Made by a program: the position numbers and the translations under genes
Assembly: GCF_000758725.1 (NCBI RefSeq)
Contig: NZ_CP009428.1
Location: 2,480,001-2,544,000, forward strand
DNA length: 64,000 bases
Reading direction: 5' to 3'
Source: Paenibacillus odorifer
Lineage (GTDB): Bacteria; Bacillota; Bacilli; Paenibacillales; Paenibacillaceae
Shown here: positions 16,447 through 25,032 of the stretch, one piece after another
How the letters are laid out: the number at the start of each line of letters is the position of its first letter
How positions within the stretch are numbered: position 1 is the first letter of the stretch
Notes under the pieces: generated by a model
Told to the model about the DNA's origin: nothing
What the model saw: the letters and a program-made list of their open reading frames with translations, nothing else
The model's database searches: none

Positions 16447-18285
16447 TTGAATGTAAAGAAATTTTATCAAAACCATTTGCAGAAAAAACTGTTCAATAAA
16501 ATATTAGCTATATACTCTTCAATCATCATAATTACGTTAATAGCCTCTTCCATTACCGTATATAAATACTATGAACAGACGATCACTCGCCAACATGTAG
16601 ATGCCAATCGGGAGGTGCTGGATTATGTAAGTTTGTATATGAATCAGCAGTACGAAAGCATCCAAGTGGCTATCCAGCAAATATATAGCGATGCCTCTGT
16701 CAGTGAGGATTTATCCTACTTTTTGCAAAATGATTATGGGGATTATCTTAAATACCGTTTAGATCAATATGCAGACATAGGGAGCTCCGTTCCTCATACG
16801 TTCGATACGTATTTCAAAACCTATTTGAATCAGAAAAATGGGATTTATGACGTTATTTTGTACAGCACAGAGAAAGAATTTTATTATTTATATAAAAATA
16901 ATACCCGACAATTCTATTTGAGCGACATGGACGGTCCTAAGCAAAAATTATCCTTACCGAAGAATGGCTGGGTCTCGCATGAAACCAAATTAGTGCTTAA
17001 GGAAATAAGAGAAGACAATAACAATTTGTATACAATGACTAGGGAGATTAAAGATCCGATTACACTGAAAACGATCGGTATGCTCATAGTAGATTTTGAC
17101 GCGGAACTTATTTCAAAATGGCTTGGCACAAAAGTTACAGAAAATAATGGTCAATTGTTGGTCTTAACCCCAAGCGGTGACGTTATATATGATTCATTGG
17201 GAAGGTATATGGGACAGCGATATCCACATATCGATGCGCTTCATACGGATGGCTGGACAACACTGGATGAGATCTCCAAGGTTAACTTAAATACAACGAA
17301 CAGCTCAGGTCTTATTATGGCAGGGATCATTCAGAAGTCACAGGTCAACAACGAAATGAAAACGGTTCGAACTTGGATTATCGGGATTACCACAGCGCTT
17401 ATTATTACTGCAATGTCTTTTACATACGGAATTATTTTACGTTTTTCTAAAAAAGTGAAGATCATTGTCAAATCTATGAAGCGCTTACAGGAAGGTGATT
17501 TGAGCACACGTATTCACCTTAATCGAGAAGATGAATTGCAGCTAATTGCCAACAATTTTAACTATATGTGTGAAAGACTAGAACTCTATATTAACAAAGT
17601 GTATATTTCGGAGCTTACCCAGAAAAATGCTGAGCTAGTTGCACTTCAATCACAGATTAATCCACATTTTTTATATAACACACTTGAGGCGATTAGGATG
17701 CGGGCAATTACGCAAGGAGCGAAGGATGTAGGTCAGATGATTTACATTTTATCGACATTATTTCGAACGATGATTAAGAAAAGCATGGTCGTTACAATAT
17801 CTGATGAGATTGAATATTGTAATTTGTATCTGGAGTTGTTCCAGATTAGACATAAAGATAGGCTCCAAATCGAATCACAAATAAGTCCAGCTGCCATGAA
17901 TTGTTCTATCGTTAAATTGCTTATTCAACCGGTTATTGAAAATTATATTGTTCACGGATTTAGACCTGACCGTTTTGGCAATCTCATCCGTATTGAAGTT
18001 ACTGAATCTGGCGGGGAAATTCAAATTGCTATAAGTGATAACGGAAATGGAATTACTCCCAGCAAGCTAACAGAGCTACAGCAAATGCTTCAAGTCAGTA
18101 TGAGAATGGATGAACCTCCTTCTTCGGTAGGCCTATGTAATGTGAATGAACGAATTAAACTTTATTATGGGACTGAATATGGATTGACGATCGCTAGTGA
18201 AGTAAATAAAGGAACAATAGTCATCATGAATATACCAGTCGTAAGGGAGAGTACTAATAATGCACAATATACTTATCGTGGATGA
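16447..18285 (+). CDS. YesM-type sensor histidine kinase
   Basis: A sensor kinase of the HisKA_7TM-less YesM group, about 612 residues from the TTG at 16447, which follows AAGGTGG; an ATG at 16363 in the same frame would add 28 basic residues and has no ribosome site. First membrane helix about residues 17-40 (ILAIYSSIIIITLIASS), extracellular sensor to about 310, second helix WIIGITTALIITAMSF, HAMP, then the His-kinase box LQSQINPHFLYNTLEAIR with phospho-histidine H407, and the ATPase domain ISDNGNGITPSKL. It overlaps the response regulator gene by 26 bases, so the two are co-translated. It probably senses a sugar or a binding protein outside the cell and switches on the adjacent mannoside genes. 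Confidence 0.9.
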   Translation: MNVKKFYQNHLQKKLFNKILAIYSSIIIITLIASSITVYKYYEQTITRQHVDANREVLDYVSLYMNQQYESIQVAIQQIYSDASVSEDLSYFLQNDYGDYLKYRLDQYADIGSSVPHTFDTYFKTYLNQKNGIYDVILYSTEKEFYYLYKNNTRQFYLSDMDGPKQKLSLPKNGWVSHETKLVLKEIREDNNNLYTMTREIKDPITLKTIGMLIVDFDAELISKWLGTKVTENNGQLLVLTPSGDVIYDSLGRYMGQRYPHIDALHTDGWTTLDEISKVNLNTTNSSGLIMAGIIQKSQVNNEMKTVRTWIIGITTALIITAMSFTYGIILRFSKKVKIIVKSMKRLQEGDLSTRIHLNREDELQLIANNFNYMCERLELYINKVYISELTQKNAELVALQSQINPHFLYNTLEAIRMRAITQGAKDVGQMIYILSTLFRTMIKKSMVVTISDEIEYCNLYLELFQIRHKDRLQIESQISPAAMNCSIVKLLIQPVIENYIVHGFRPDRFGNLIRIEVTESGGEIQIAISDNGNGITPSKLTELQQMLQVSMRMDEPPSSVGLCNVNERIKLYYGTEYGLTIASEVNKGTIVIMNIPVVRESTNNAQYTYRG

Positions 18286-19834
18286 TGAACCTCTTATTCT
18301 TGAAGGATTACGTTCAGTGATTGAATGGGAAAAATATGGATTGAGAATCGCGGGACAAGCGTCTAATGGGGAAGAAGCTTTAGAATTTCTACGCAATCAT
18401 GATGAAGGGATCGACATATTAATTACTGACATTACGATGCCAAAACTTACGGGACTTGAACTGATTCAACAAATAAAGGTTTTTGATTCAAAAATGAGAT
18501 TTATTATCTTGAGCGGCTATGAGCAATTTGAGTATTTAAAAGCTGGAATGAGTCTAGGCATTGAAAATTATATTCTCAAACCCATTAATATAAATGAATT
18601 GGAATCAACCATTGAACAAATTGTTGAAGTGCTGAATCAAGAGGATGTTGAACAATTTCATGCTAAAGAGGATTGGCAAGTTCTGCGCAACAATATTCTA
18701 AACCGCTGGGTAACTGGCAATATAGGTAGGCAGGAGCTACAGCACCGTTCAAAAGTCTTAAATATCTCACTGGACTGTTCATTTTTTACGGTGGCTGCGA
18801 TTCGGCTTATCACCGAACAGGATGACGATGAGGGGCAGGATAAACTCCACAGGAATCAGCTTATGGATGCATGTTATCGTATCGCTGTGAAGTCATTAGA
18901 GCAACTTGGAACCGTTATTGTATTTATAGATATGGAAGGTGATCTTGTTCTTATTATTGCTGAGCGGGCTGAAGCTGAGAACAAAGAAGAGCTTTATTGT
19001 GTACTGGAACGAGTACAATATGAGATTATGCATGAGTTGGAGAAGTCTGTCTGGATAACGATAGGAAGTAAGGAGCATGCTTTTCAGGAAGTCCCAAAAA
19101 GTTATAAAAAAGCGAAGAGTTTATATGTTGATCATCTAATGCTACCTGGTTACCCGATTATAGATGCGGAACAACTGTCAAAGATGGTTCTGCACGAGGA
19201 GAAGCTCGAAATTGATTATGAGGAATTCACCAAATTATTATTATCTGGAGATAGTGAAGCTACGAACCAGTTTATCGCAGAAACGTTCGAAAAGCTGTTT
19301 GGCTGTGGCATGATTACCCGTATTGATAATTACAACGTAGCGATTGAGTTAATGTTGATTGCCAAGAAAATGGAGAAAAACTCTAATTTTAGTGCCGTGT
19401 TTAATCCATTGCTGCGCATACATACTATTGAGCAATTGGTGCACCATGTGCAGGAAAGTGTGAAAGAAACACTGGACCAATTATCGTTAGTAAGTGATGA
19501 GCTCAGTCCGAATATGAGATATATGGTTGATCAAGTAAGCAAACACTATAGAGAAGAGCTATCCCTGAAAACGCTCAGTCAGCGTATGGAAATGCATCCT
19601 AATTACTTGGGACAGCTATTTCAGAAGGAAATGGGCCGTAGTTTCTCTGATTATGTTAATCAATTTCGAATTGAAAAGGCAAGACAATTGCTGCTACAAA
19701 CTACGTTACTAACCAACGAAATTGCAGCTGAAGTAGGGTATCCGGATCCAGCATATTTCTATCGCCAGTTCAAAAAATCAGTAGGTGTATCGCCGACAGA
19801 GCTTCGGAATATGTACAAAAAAGCAAAATCCTAA
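18260..19834 (+). CDS. YesN-type response regulator with AraC output domain
   Basis: A 524-residue response regulator. The receiver domain (1-120) has the acidic pair in LIVDDEPLIL, phospho-acceptor D57 in LITDITMPKL and the lysine in YILKPININE. A long middle region of unknown fold follows, then an AraC DNA-binding domain (about 425-524) with LKTLSQRMEMHPNYLGQLFQ and IAAEVGYPDPAYFYRQFKK. Its start lies inside the kinase gene. Regulators of this type normally activate neighbouring CUT1 sugar transporters, which fits the downstream permease genes. Confidence 0.93.
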   Translation: MHNILIVDDEPLILEGLRSVIEWEKYGLRIAGQASNGEEALEFLRNHDEGIDILITDITMPKLTGLELIQQIKVFDSKMRFIILSGYEQFEYLKAGMSLGIENYILKPININELESTIEQIVEVLNQEDVEQFHAKEDWQVLRNNILNRWVTGNIGRQELQHRSKVLNISLDCSFFTVAAIRLITEQDDDEGQDKLHRNQLMDACYRIAVKSLEQLGTVIVFIDMEGDLVLIIAERAEAENKEELYCVLERVQYEIMHELEKSVWITIGSKEHAFQEVPKSYKKAKSLYVDHLMLPGYPIIDAEQLSKMVLHEEKLEIDYEEFTKLLLSGDSEATNQFIAETFEKLFGCGMITRIDNYNVAIELMLIAKKMEKNSNFSAVFNPLLRIHTIEQLVHHVQESVKETLDQLSLVSDELSPNMRYMVDQVSKHYREELSLKTLSQRMEMHPNYLGQLFQKEMGRSFSDYVNQFRIEKARQLLLQTTLLTNEIAAEVGYPDPAYFYRQFKKSVGVSPTELRNMYKKAKS

Positions 19835-19837
19835 AAT

Positions 19838-19911
19838 AAAGGAAATGTTCCTGGCTATCCACGTTCAAGTACGGGTTTCATGGACGCTGATAACGAGAAT
19901 GTTTCCTTTTT
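19838..19911 (+). terminator. Possible terminator after the response regulator
   Basis: AAAGGAAA (19838-19845) can pair with TTTCCTTT (19902-19909), and a T-run follows, but the loop is long (56 bases) with only partial inner pairing. The 280-base gap to the permease gene otherwise shows no strong signal except a purine-rich ribosome site region just before 20116. Confidence 0.4.
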
Positions 19912-20115
19912 TTTGCTCAAATTTAAGGGGAAATAGACTTTTTAAATGTCCTTTCTGCTGTGGATCTTTAATTTTTACATCTGATTCTGGAGTTTTTCAA
20001 CTTTATGAAACCGCTTTTATAGCGCAGAATTAAGGGTAGTTAAAGGGGCGAGGGAAAAAGATCGAAGGGATATATAGGGGTTGTTTGGGGATAGAGAGAA
20101 GGGGGATGTGGAATA

Positions 20116-21045
20116 ATGCCTGCATTTTTCAAAAGTCTAATTAAGGATAAAGTACTCTGGTTTATGGTATTACCAGGGACATTATGGTTCCTGATCTTTT
20201 GCTACTTACCGATGTTTGGAACAGTAATTGCATTCAAGGATTTCAAGATTCATCGGGATGGATTCTTTGCAAGCGTTTTAAATAGTAAGTGGGTTGGCCT
20301 TGAAAATTTCAACTTTTTGTTCTCGACGGAGGACGCCTATATCATTACAAGAAATACGATTCTTTATAACTTGGCGTTGATCTCTCTCGGTTTATTTCTT
20401 GCGGTGGGCATTGCGATCACCTTGAATGAACTTGTGAATAAACGGACGGCTAAAGTTTATCAAACGGCGATGTTTATGCCTTACTTCCTTTCTTGGGTCA
20501 TTATTAGTTTCTTTACCTTCAGCTTTCTGAGTGTAGATAAAGGAATATTGAATCAAGTGGTTGTTTACTTCGGAGGCGATCCTATTTCCTGGTATGGGGA
20601 TACTCGCTTTTGGCCATATATCCTAATTTTCATGGGGATTTGGAAATCAATTGGTTATTCAAGTGTTGTTTACTTAGCGGCTATAGCGGGTATCGACAAG
20701 TCCTACTATGAAGCGGCTATGATTGATGGGGCCAGCAAATGGCAGCAGATTAAGTTTATTACACTTCCTTTGCTTAAACCTTTAATGGTAACGCTAACGA
20801 TTTTAGCGATTGGTGGTATTTTTAGATCAGACTTCGGTTTATTCTATCAAATCCCTCGGGATTCAGGTGTTCTATACTCCGTAACGAATGTTATCGATAC
20901 TTATATTTATCGAAGCATGAGTACGACAGGTAATCTAGGAATGAGTACAGCGGCGGGTCTATATCAATCGATTGTTGGATTTATCATGGTGCTTGTAACG
21001 AATTCTATTGTGAAAAAGATCAGCAAAGAGAATGCGATATTCTAG
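20116..21045 (+). CDS. LplB-type sugar ABC transporter permease
   Basis: A 309-residue inner-membrane subunit of a CUT1 oligosaccharide importer with six predicted membrane helices; the first is VLWFMVLPGTLWFLIFCYLP. The conserved cytoplasmic EAA loop reads EAAMIDGASKWQQIKFITLP, which docks on an ATPase. No ATPase gene is present in the locus, as usual for this transporter type, which borrows an MsmX-like ATPase encoded elsewhere. The second permease follows after 18 bases. Confidence 0.93.
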   Translation: MPAFFKSLIKDKVLWFMVLPGTLWFLIFCYLPMFGTVIAFKDFKIHRDGFFASVLNSKWVGLENFNFLFSTEDAYIITRNTILYNLALISLGLFLAVGIAITLNELVNKRTAKVYQTAMFMPYFLSWVIISFFTFSFLSVDKGILNQVVVYFGGDPISWYGDTRFWPYILIFMGIWKSIGYSSVVYLAAIAGIDKSYYEAAMIDGASKWQQIKFITLPLLKPLMVTLTILAIGGIFRSDFGLFYQIPRDSGVLYSVTNVIDTYIYRSMSTTGNLGMSTAAGLYQSIVGFIMVLVTNSIVKKISKENAIF

Positions 21046-21063
21046 AAAGGAGTTAGTGACGTT

Positions 21064-21987
21064 ATGGCAGTATTCAAACGTAAGCCAAAAGAAATCGACA
21101 ACAACGCCATTACTCCTTTATGGAATGTGGTACTCAATATTATAATTGGCATCTTCGCTTTTACTTGTGTGTTTCCGTTCTTGTTTGTCATAGCCATTTC
21201 TTTTACAGATGAGAAAGTACTTGCTCTAAATGGATTTAGCTTGTTACCCGAAAAATATAGTTTAGCAGCTTATCAGTTTGTTTTTAACACAGGTGATCAA
21301 TTACTTCGTTCCTTTGGAGTTACTTTGATGGTTACTGTACTAGGTACGCTCATTAGTTTATTTCTAATAACAACTTATGCGTATGTTCTCTCTCGAAGAT
21401 CATTTCGCTATCGTAATTATTTCAGCTTCTTCGCCTTCTTCACGATGTTATTCTCAGGCGGAATGGTTCCCAACTATATCGTGGCTACGCAGTTTTTACA
21501 TTTGTACAACACGATATGGGCTTTGATATTGCCAATCGCGATGAATGCATTCTTTATTCTAGTAATGCGGACCTTCTTCCAGACTAGCGTACCTGATGCA
21601 CTCATTGAGGCTGCCAAAATTGATGGATCTGGTGAGTTTCGGACCTTCCTGCAAATTGTACTTCCAATCTCTTTACCGGGGATTGCAACGATTGGATTGT
21701 TCTGTACGCTGGGATATTGGAATGATTGGTTTAATGCCCTGCTGTATATAGATGATGCTAGTCTTGTTCCACTCCAAGCGATGCTGATGCGAATTCAGAA
21801 TAATATGGAGTTTGTCATTCAGAACAGTATGCAGATGGGATCAAGCTTTGAGATTGCTGCAACCTTGCCAACAGAAACCGTTCGTATGGCGATGGTTGTA
21901 CTGGCAACCTTGCCTATAGCACTAGCGTATCCGTTCTTCCAAAAGTATTTTGTACAAGGTTTAACCGTGGGCTCTTTAAAGGAGTAA
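21064..21987 (+). CDS. LplC-type sugar ABC transporter permease
   Basis: The 307-residue second membrane subunit of the importer, with six predicted helices and the EAA loop EAAKIDGSGEFRTFLQIVLP. An AAAGGAG site precedes the ATG and the gene follows the LplB-type permease after 18 bases. The order permease, permease, binding lipoprotein is repeated in the second transporter at the end of the window. Confidence 0.93.
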   Translation: MAVFKRKPKEIDNNAITPLWNVVLNIIIGIFAFTCVFPFLFVIAISFTDEKVLALNGFSLLPEKYSLAAYQFVFNTGDQLLRSFGVTLMVTVLGTLISLFLITTYAYVLSRRSFRYRNYFSFFAFFTMLFSGGMVPNYIVATQFLHLYNTIWALILPIAMNAFFILVMRTFFQTSVPDALIEAAKIDGSGEFRTFLQIVLPISLPGIATIGLFCTLGYWNDWFNALLYIDDASLVPLQAMLMRIQNNMEFVIQNSMQMGSSFEIAATLPTETVRMAMVVLATLPIALAYPFFQKYFVQGLTVGSLKE

Positions 21988-22072
21988 CACTACTAAGATG
22001 TATTTATTCGAATCGCTAGGATAGGAATCGATATAAATAAAGCGTTCATTAATCTAAAGGGGGAAAATAGAA

Positions 22073-23590
22073 ATGAAAATGAAAAAAGGCTTAACACTCG
22101 CTCTTGCAGGGACAATGCTTTTTTCTGGCCTTCTAGCTGGATGTGGTTCGAATAATAATACAAATGCTGCTAAAGAAACAAACAATTCAGCGGCAGCAGG
22201 GAATTCAGCAGGGAACACATCAGAATTAAAGCCATATGAGCTGAAGATGTATTTAATTGGTGGACCTCAAAAGGATTTGGATCTTGTCTTAAAAGAAGTT
22301 AATAAATATACCCAAGAAAAAATTAACGCGACGTTGAACATTACGATGTTCGATTGGGGCGATTACGATAAGAAGATGCAAGTCATCACCGCTTCTGGTG
22401 AGCCTTATGATATTGCCTTTACCTCTTCTTGGACAAATGACTTCCGTCGTAACGCTGCTAATGGTACGTTCTTGGGTCTGAATGATCTGCTAGATAAGTA
22501 TGGTAAGGAAACGAAAGAAGTTTTGGACCCTCGTTTCTTAGAAGGAACTAAGATTAAAGGTGAGATCTATGGTGTTCCTGTAAATAAGGAGCTTGGACAG
22601 CAATGGGTATGGCGCTTCAATAAGAAATATGTTGATAAATACAACATGGACATTTCCAATATCCGTACATTGGATGATCTAGAGCCACTTCTTAAAACGA
22701 TTAAAGAGAACGAGCCGGGTGATATTACACCGCTAGCTGTTCCTAAAGGCTTTAAACCATTTATGCCATTTGACTATGTACTAGGTGATGAGTTACCTAT
22801 CGGGGTCTATATGGATTCCACAGATGGCAAGGTTGTTAATATTCTGGAGACACCTGAACTTGCAACATCGTTAGATACGATGCGTAGACTTTACACAGCA
22901 GGTTACTTACGCCCAGACGTTGCGACACTTGAAGGTATTGATAACATTAAGACGGGTAAATGGTTTGCCGATCGCGAAATTACACAACCTTATGCAGAAA
23001 AAGGTTGGTCTCGTTCAGCAGGTTATGAAATTGTAACTTCGCCTATGCATGAGCCTTATGTATATACACAGTCCGCCGCAGGTTCGATGCACGCGATTTC
23101 CGTAACCTCAGGTGATCCTGAACGGGCTATGATGTTCTTGAATCTTTTGAATACAGATAAGTACTTACGCAATTTGCTCAACTATGGTATTGAAGGCACT
23201 CATTATAAGAAAATCTCCGACAATGTCATTGAAGATCTGCCAGCTATGCAAGATAGCTATGCAATGCCAGGCTTCACACTTGGAAACATGTTACTGACTT
23301 ATCTGCATGCTGATGACCCTGCTGATAAATGGGATGCTTTTAAGAAGTTTAATGATTCTTCAAAAGAAGCCCCTACCTTCGGTTTTGCATTTGATCCTAC
23401 ACCTGTGAAAACAGAAGTAGCGGCCATCAACAACGTAACTAAAGAATTTATGCCAGCGCTGTACACAGGTTCTGTTGATCCTAAAACATATCTGCCAAAA
23501 GCAGCGAAGAAATTTAAAGAAGCTGGATTGGATAAAGTCATTGCAGAAGTTCAAAAGCAACTTGATGAGTGGAACCAGACAAAGAAATAA
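22073..23590 (+). CDS. Sugar-binding lipoprotein of the mannoside transporter
   Basis: A 505-residue extracellular solute-binding protein. The signal peptide ends in a lipobox, GLLAGC, giving a lipid-anchored C24, followed by a low-complexity Asn/Ala/Ser linker and then a two-lobed binding domain starting around residue 55 (KPYELKMYLIGGP). AAAGGGGG precedes the ATG. It delivers oligosaccharides to the two permeases upstream. From the enzymes downstream the ligand is probably an alpha-mannose-rich oligosaccharide; this is inferred from context only. Confidence 0.92.
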   Translation: MKMKKGLTLALAGTMLFSGLLAGCGSNNNTNAAKETNNSAAAGNSAGNTSELKPYELKMYLIGGPQKDLDLVLKEVNKYTQEKINATLNITMFDWGDYDKKMQVITASGEPYDIAFTSSWTNDFRRNAANGTFLGLNDLLDKYGKETKEVLDPRFLEGTKIKGEIYGVPVNKELGQQWVWRFNKKYVDKYNMDISNIRTLDDLEPLLKTIKENEPGDITPLAVPKGFKPFMPFDYVLGDELPIGVYMDSTDGKVVNILETPELATSLDTMRRLYTAGYLRPDVATLEGIDNIKTGKWFADREITQPYAEKGWSRSAGYEIVTSPMHEPYVYTQSAAGSMHAISVTSGDPERAMMFLNLLNTDKYLRNLLNYGIEGTHYKKISDNVIEDLPAMQDSYAMPGFTLGNMLLTYLHADDPADKWDAFKKFNDSSKEAPTFGFAFDPTPVKTEVAAINNVTKEFMPALYTGSVDPKTYLPKAAKKFKEAGLDKVIAEVQKQLDEWNQTKK

Positions 23591-23649
23591 GCTAATGAAC
23601 GTAACACGCCTAAGATTAATCACTAAAGGTAACACAAATAGGATTAGTG

Positions 23650-23676
23650 GAGACGGGCAGCTATGCTGCCCGTCTC
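23650..23676 (+). promoter_or_regulatory. Intercistronic stem-loop between lipoprotein and GH125 genes
   Basis: A perfect 11-bp stem, GAGACGGGCAG (23650-23660) with CTGCCCGTCTC (23666-23676), has a five-base loop and is followed by only scattered T. It may be a leaky terminator or an mRNA-stabilising hairpin that keeps lipoprotein levels above those of the enzymes. Confidence 0.6.
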
Positions 23677-23712
23677 TCTATCTATCCCCATTTATTATGA
23701 AGGAGTGAGAAT

Positions 23713-25032
23713 ATGGAACAATTCCGACTTCCCACCATCTCTATGCCGAAGCTGACGCTTCCTCAAGCGGTTCAAGAAGTATTAAACGAAGCAGAGGAGA
23801 AGTTAGCTCATCGGCCGAAGCTATTGCAGCTCTTTAAGAATTGTTTCCCTAATACGCTTGAGACAACGACTAAGCTTATGGATGATGGAACAACGTTTGT
23901 GATTACAGGAGATATCCCGGCTTCTTGGTTGCGAGACTCTGTGGAGCAGGTTATGCATTACGTGCCCTTTGCTAAAAACGATCCCGATCTTCAGCGGATT
24001 ATTGGCGGGTTAATTAAACGTCATATCGAGTATATTCATATCGATCCGTACGCCAATGCGTTTAATGAGACGGCGAATGATTGGCATTGGAGCACTAGCG
24101 ATATTACGGAAATGTCCCCCTGGGTGTGGGAACGTAAATTCGAGATCGATTCTCTTTGTTTTTCCATGCGTCTGGCTTATGCCTATTGGAAAGAAACCGG
24201 AAAGGCTGATATATTCGACGCCGGATTTAAGGCAGCAATGGTCAAAATATTCAACCTGTTCAAAACTGAACAGCGCCATAGTGAATTATCTCCATACCGC
24301 TTTACGCGTAACAATGGGATTCCTGAAGATACACTGCGTAATAACGGCCTGGGTATGCCTGTTAATTACACGGGCATGGTCTGGTCCGGGTTCCGCTCGA
24401 GCGATGATGCTTGCGACTTCCATTACAACATTCCGGGGAATATGTTCGCTGTTGTTGCATTACGTCATATGCAGGAATTCGCTGAATGGGTATTCCGTGA
24501 TCTTGAATTTCTGGAACAGCTTAAAGCATTAGAAGCTGAGATTGATCACGGAATTCAATTGTATGGTATTTATCGTCATCCAAAATTCGGTCCAATCTAC
24601 GCCTACGAGACCGATGGCTATGGCAACTACTGCTTGATGGATGATGCGGGAACACCAGGACTCATGTCGATTCCTTATCTCGGCTATGTTACCGCAGAGG
24701 ATGAAATTTATCAGAATACGAGACGATTTGCTCTGAGCAAGGAGAATCCTTTTTATTTTGAAGGAACCGCAGCGAAGGGAATCGGCAGTCCGCATACTCC
24801 CAAAGACTACATCTGGCATATGGCATTATCGATGCAAGGTTTGACGGCTTCCACTAAGGAGGAAAAGCTGGAGATGCTTGCGATGTTAGAAGCTACAGAT
24901 GCGGATACTGGCTTTATGCATGAGGGATTCCATGTTGATGATCCGAATACGTTCACTAGAAAATGGTTCGCCTGGTCCAATAGCCTGTTCTCCCAACTTG
25001 TCTATAAAACGATGAAGGAAGGACTACTATGA
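23713..25032 (+). CDS. GH125 exo-alpha-1,6-mannosidase
   Basis: A 439-residue GH125 enzyme, an inverting metal-independent exo-alpha-mannosidase acting on alpha-1,6-linked mannose, as in N-glycans. Family stretches seen are FVITGDIPASWLRDSVEQV, DPYANAFNETANDWHW, WVWERKFEIDSLC and GLGMPVNYTGMVWSGFRSSD. Length is normal (about 425-440). No signal peptide is present, so it is cytoplasmic. AAGGAG precedes the ATG, and its stop overlaps the start of the next gene (ATGA), which shows translational coupling. Confidence 0.93.
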   Translation: MEQFRLPTISMPKLTLPQAVQEVLNEAEEKLAHRPKLLQLFKNCFPNTLETTTKLMDDGTTFVITGDIPASWLRDSVEQVMHYVPFAKNDPDLQRIIGGLIKRHIEYIHIDPYANAFNETANDWHWSTSDITEMSPWVWERKFEIDSLCFSMRLAYAYWKETGKADIFDAGFKAAMVKIFNLFKTEQRHSELSPYRFTRNNGIPEDTLRNNGLGMPVNYTGMVWSGFRSSDDACDFHYNIPGNMFAVVALRHMQEFAEWVFRDLEFLEQLKALEAEIDHGIQLYGIYRHPKFGPIYAYETDGYGNYCLMDDAGTPGLMSIPYLGYVTAEDEIYQNTRRFALSKENPFYFEGTAAKGIGSPHTPKDYIWHMALSMQGLTASTKEEKLEMLAMLEATDADTGFMHEGFHVDDPNTFTRKWFAWSNSLFSQLVYKTMKEGLL

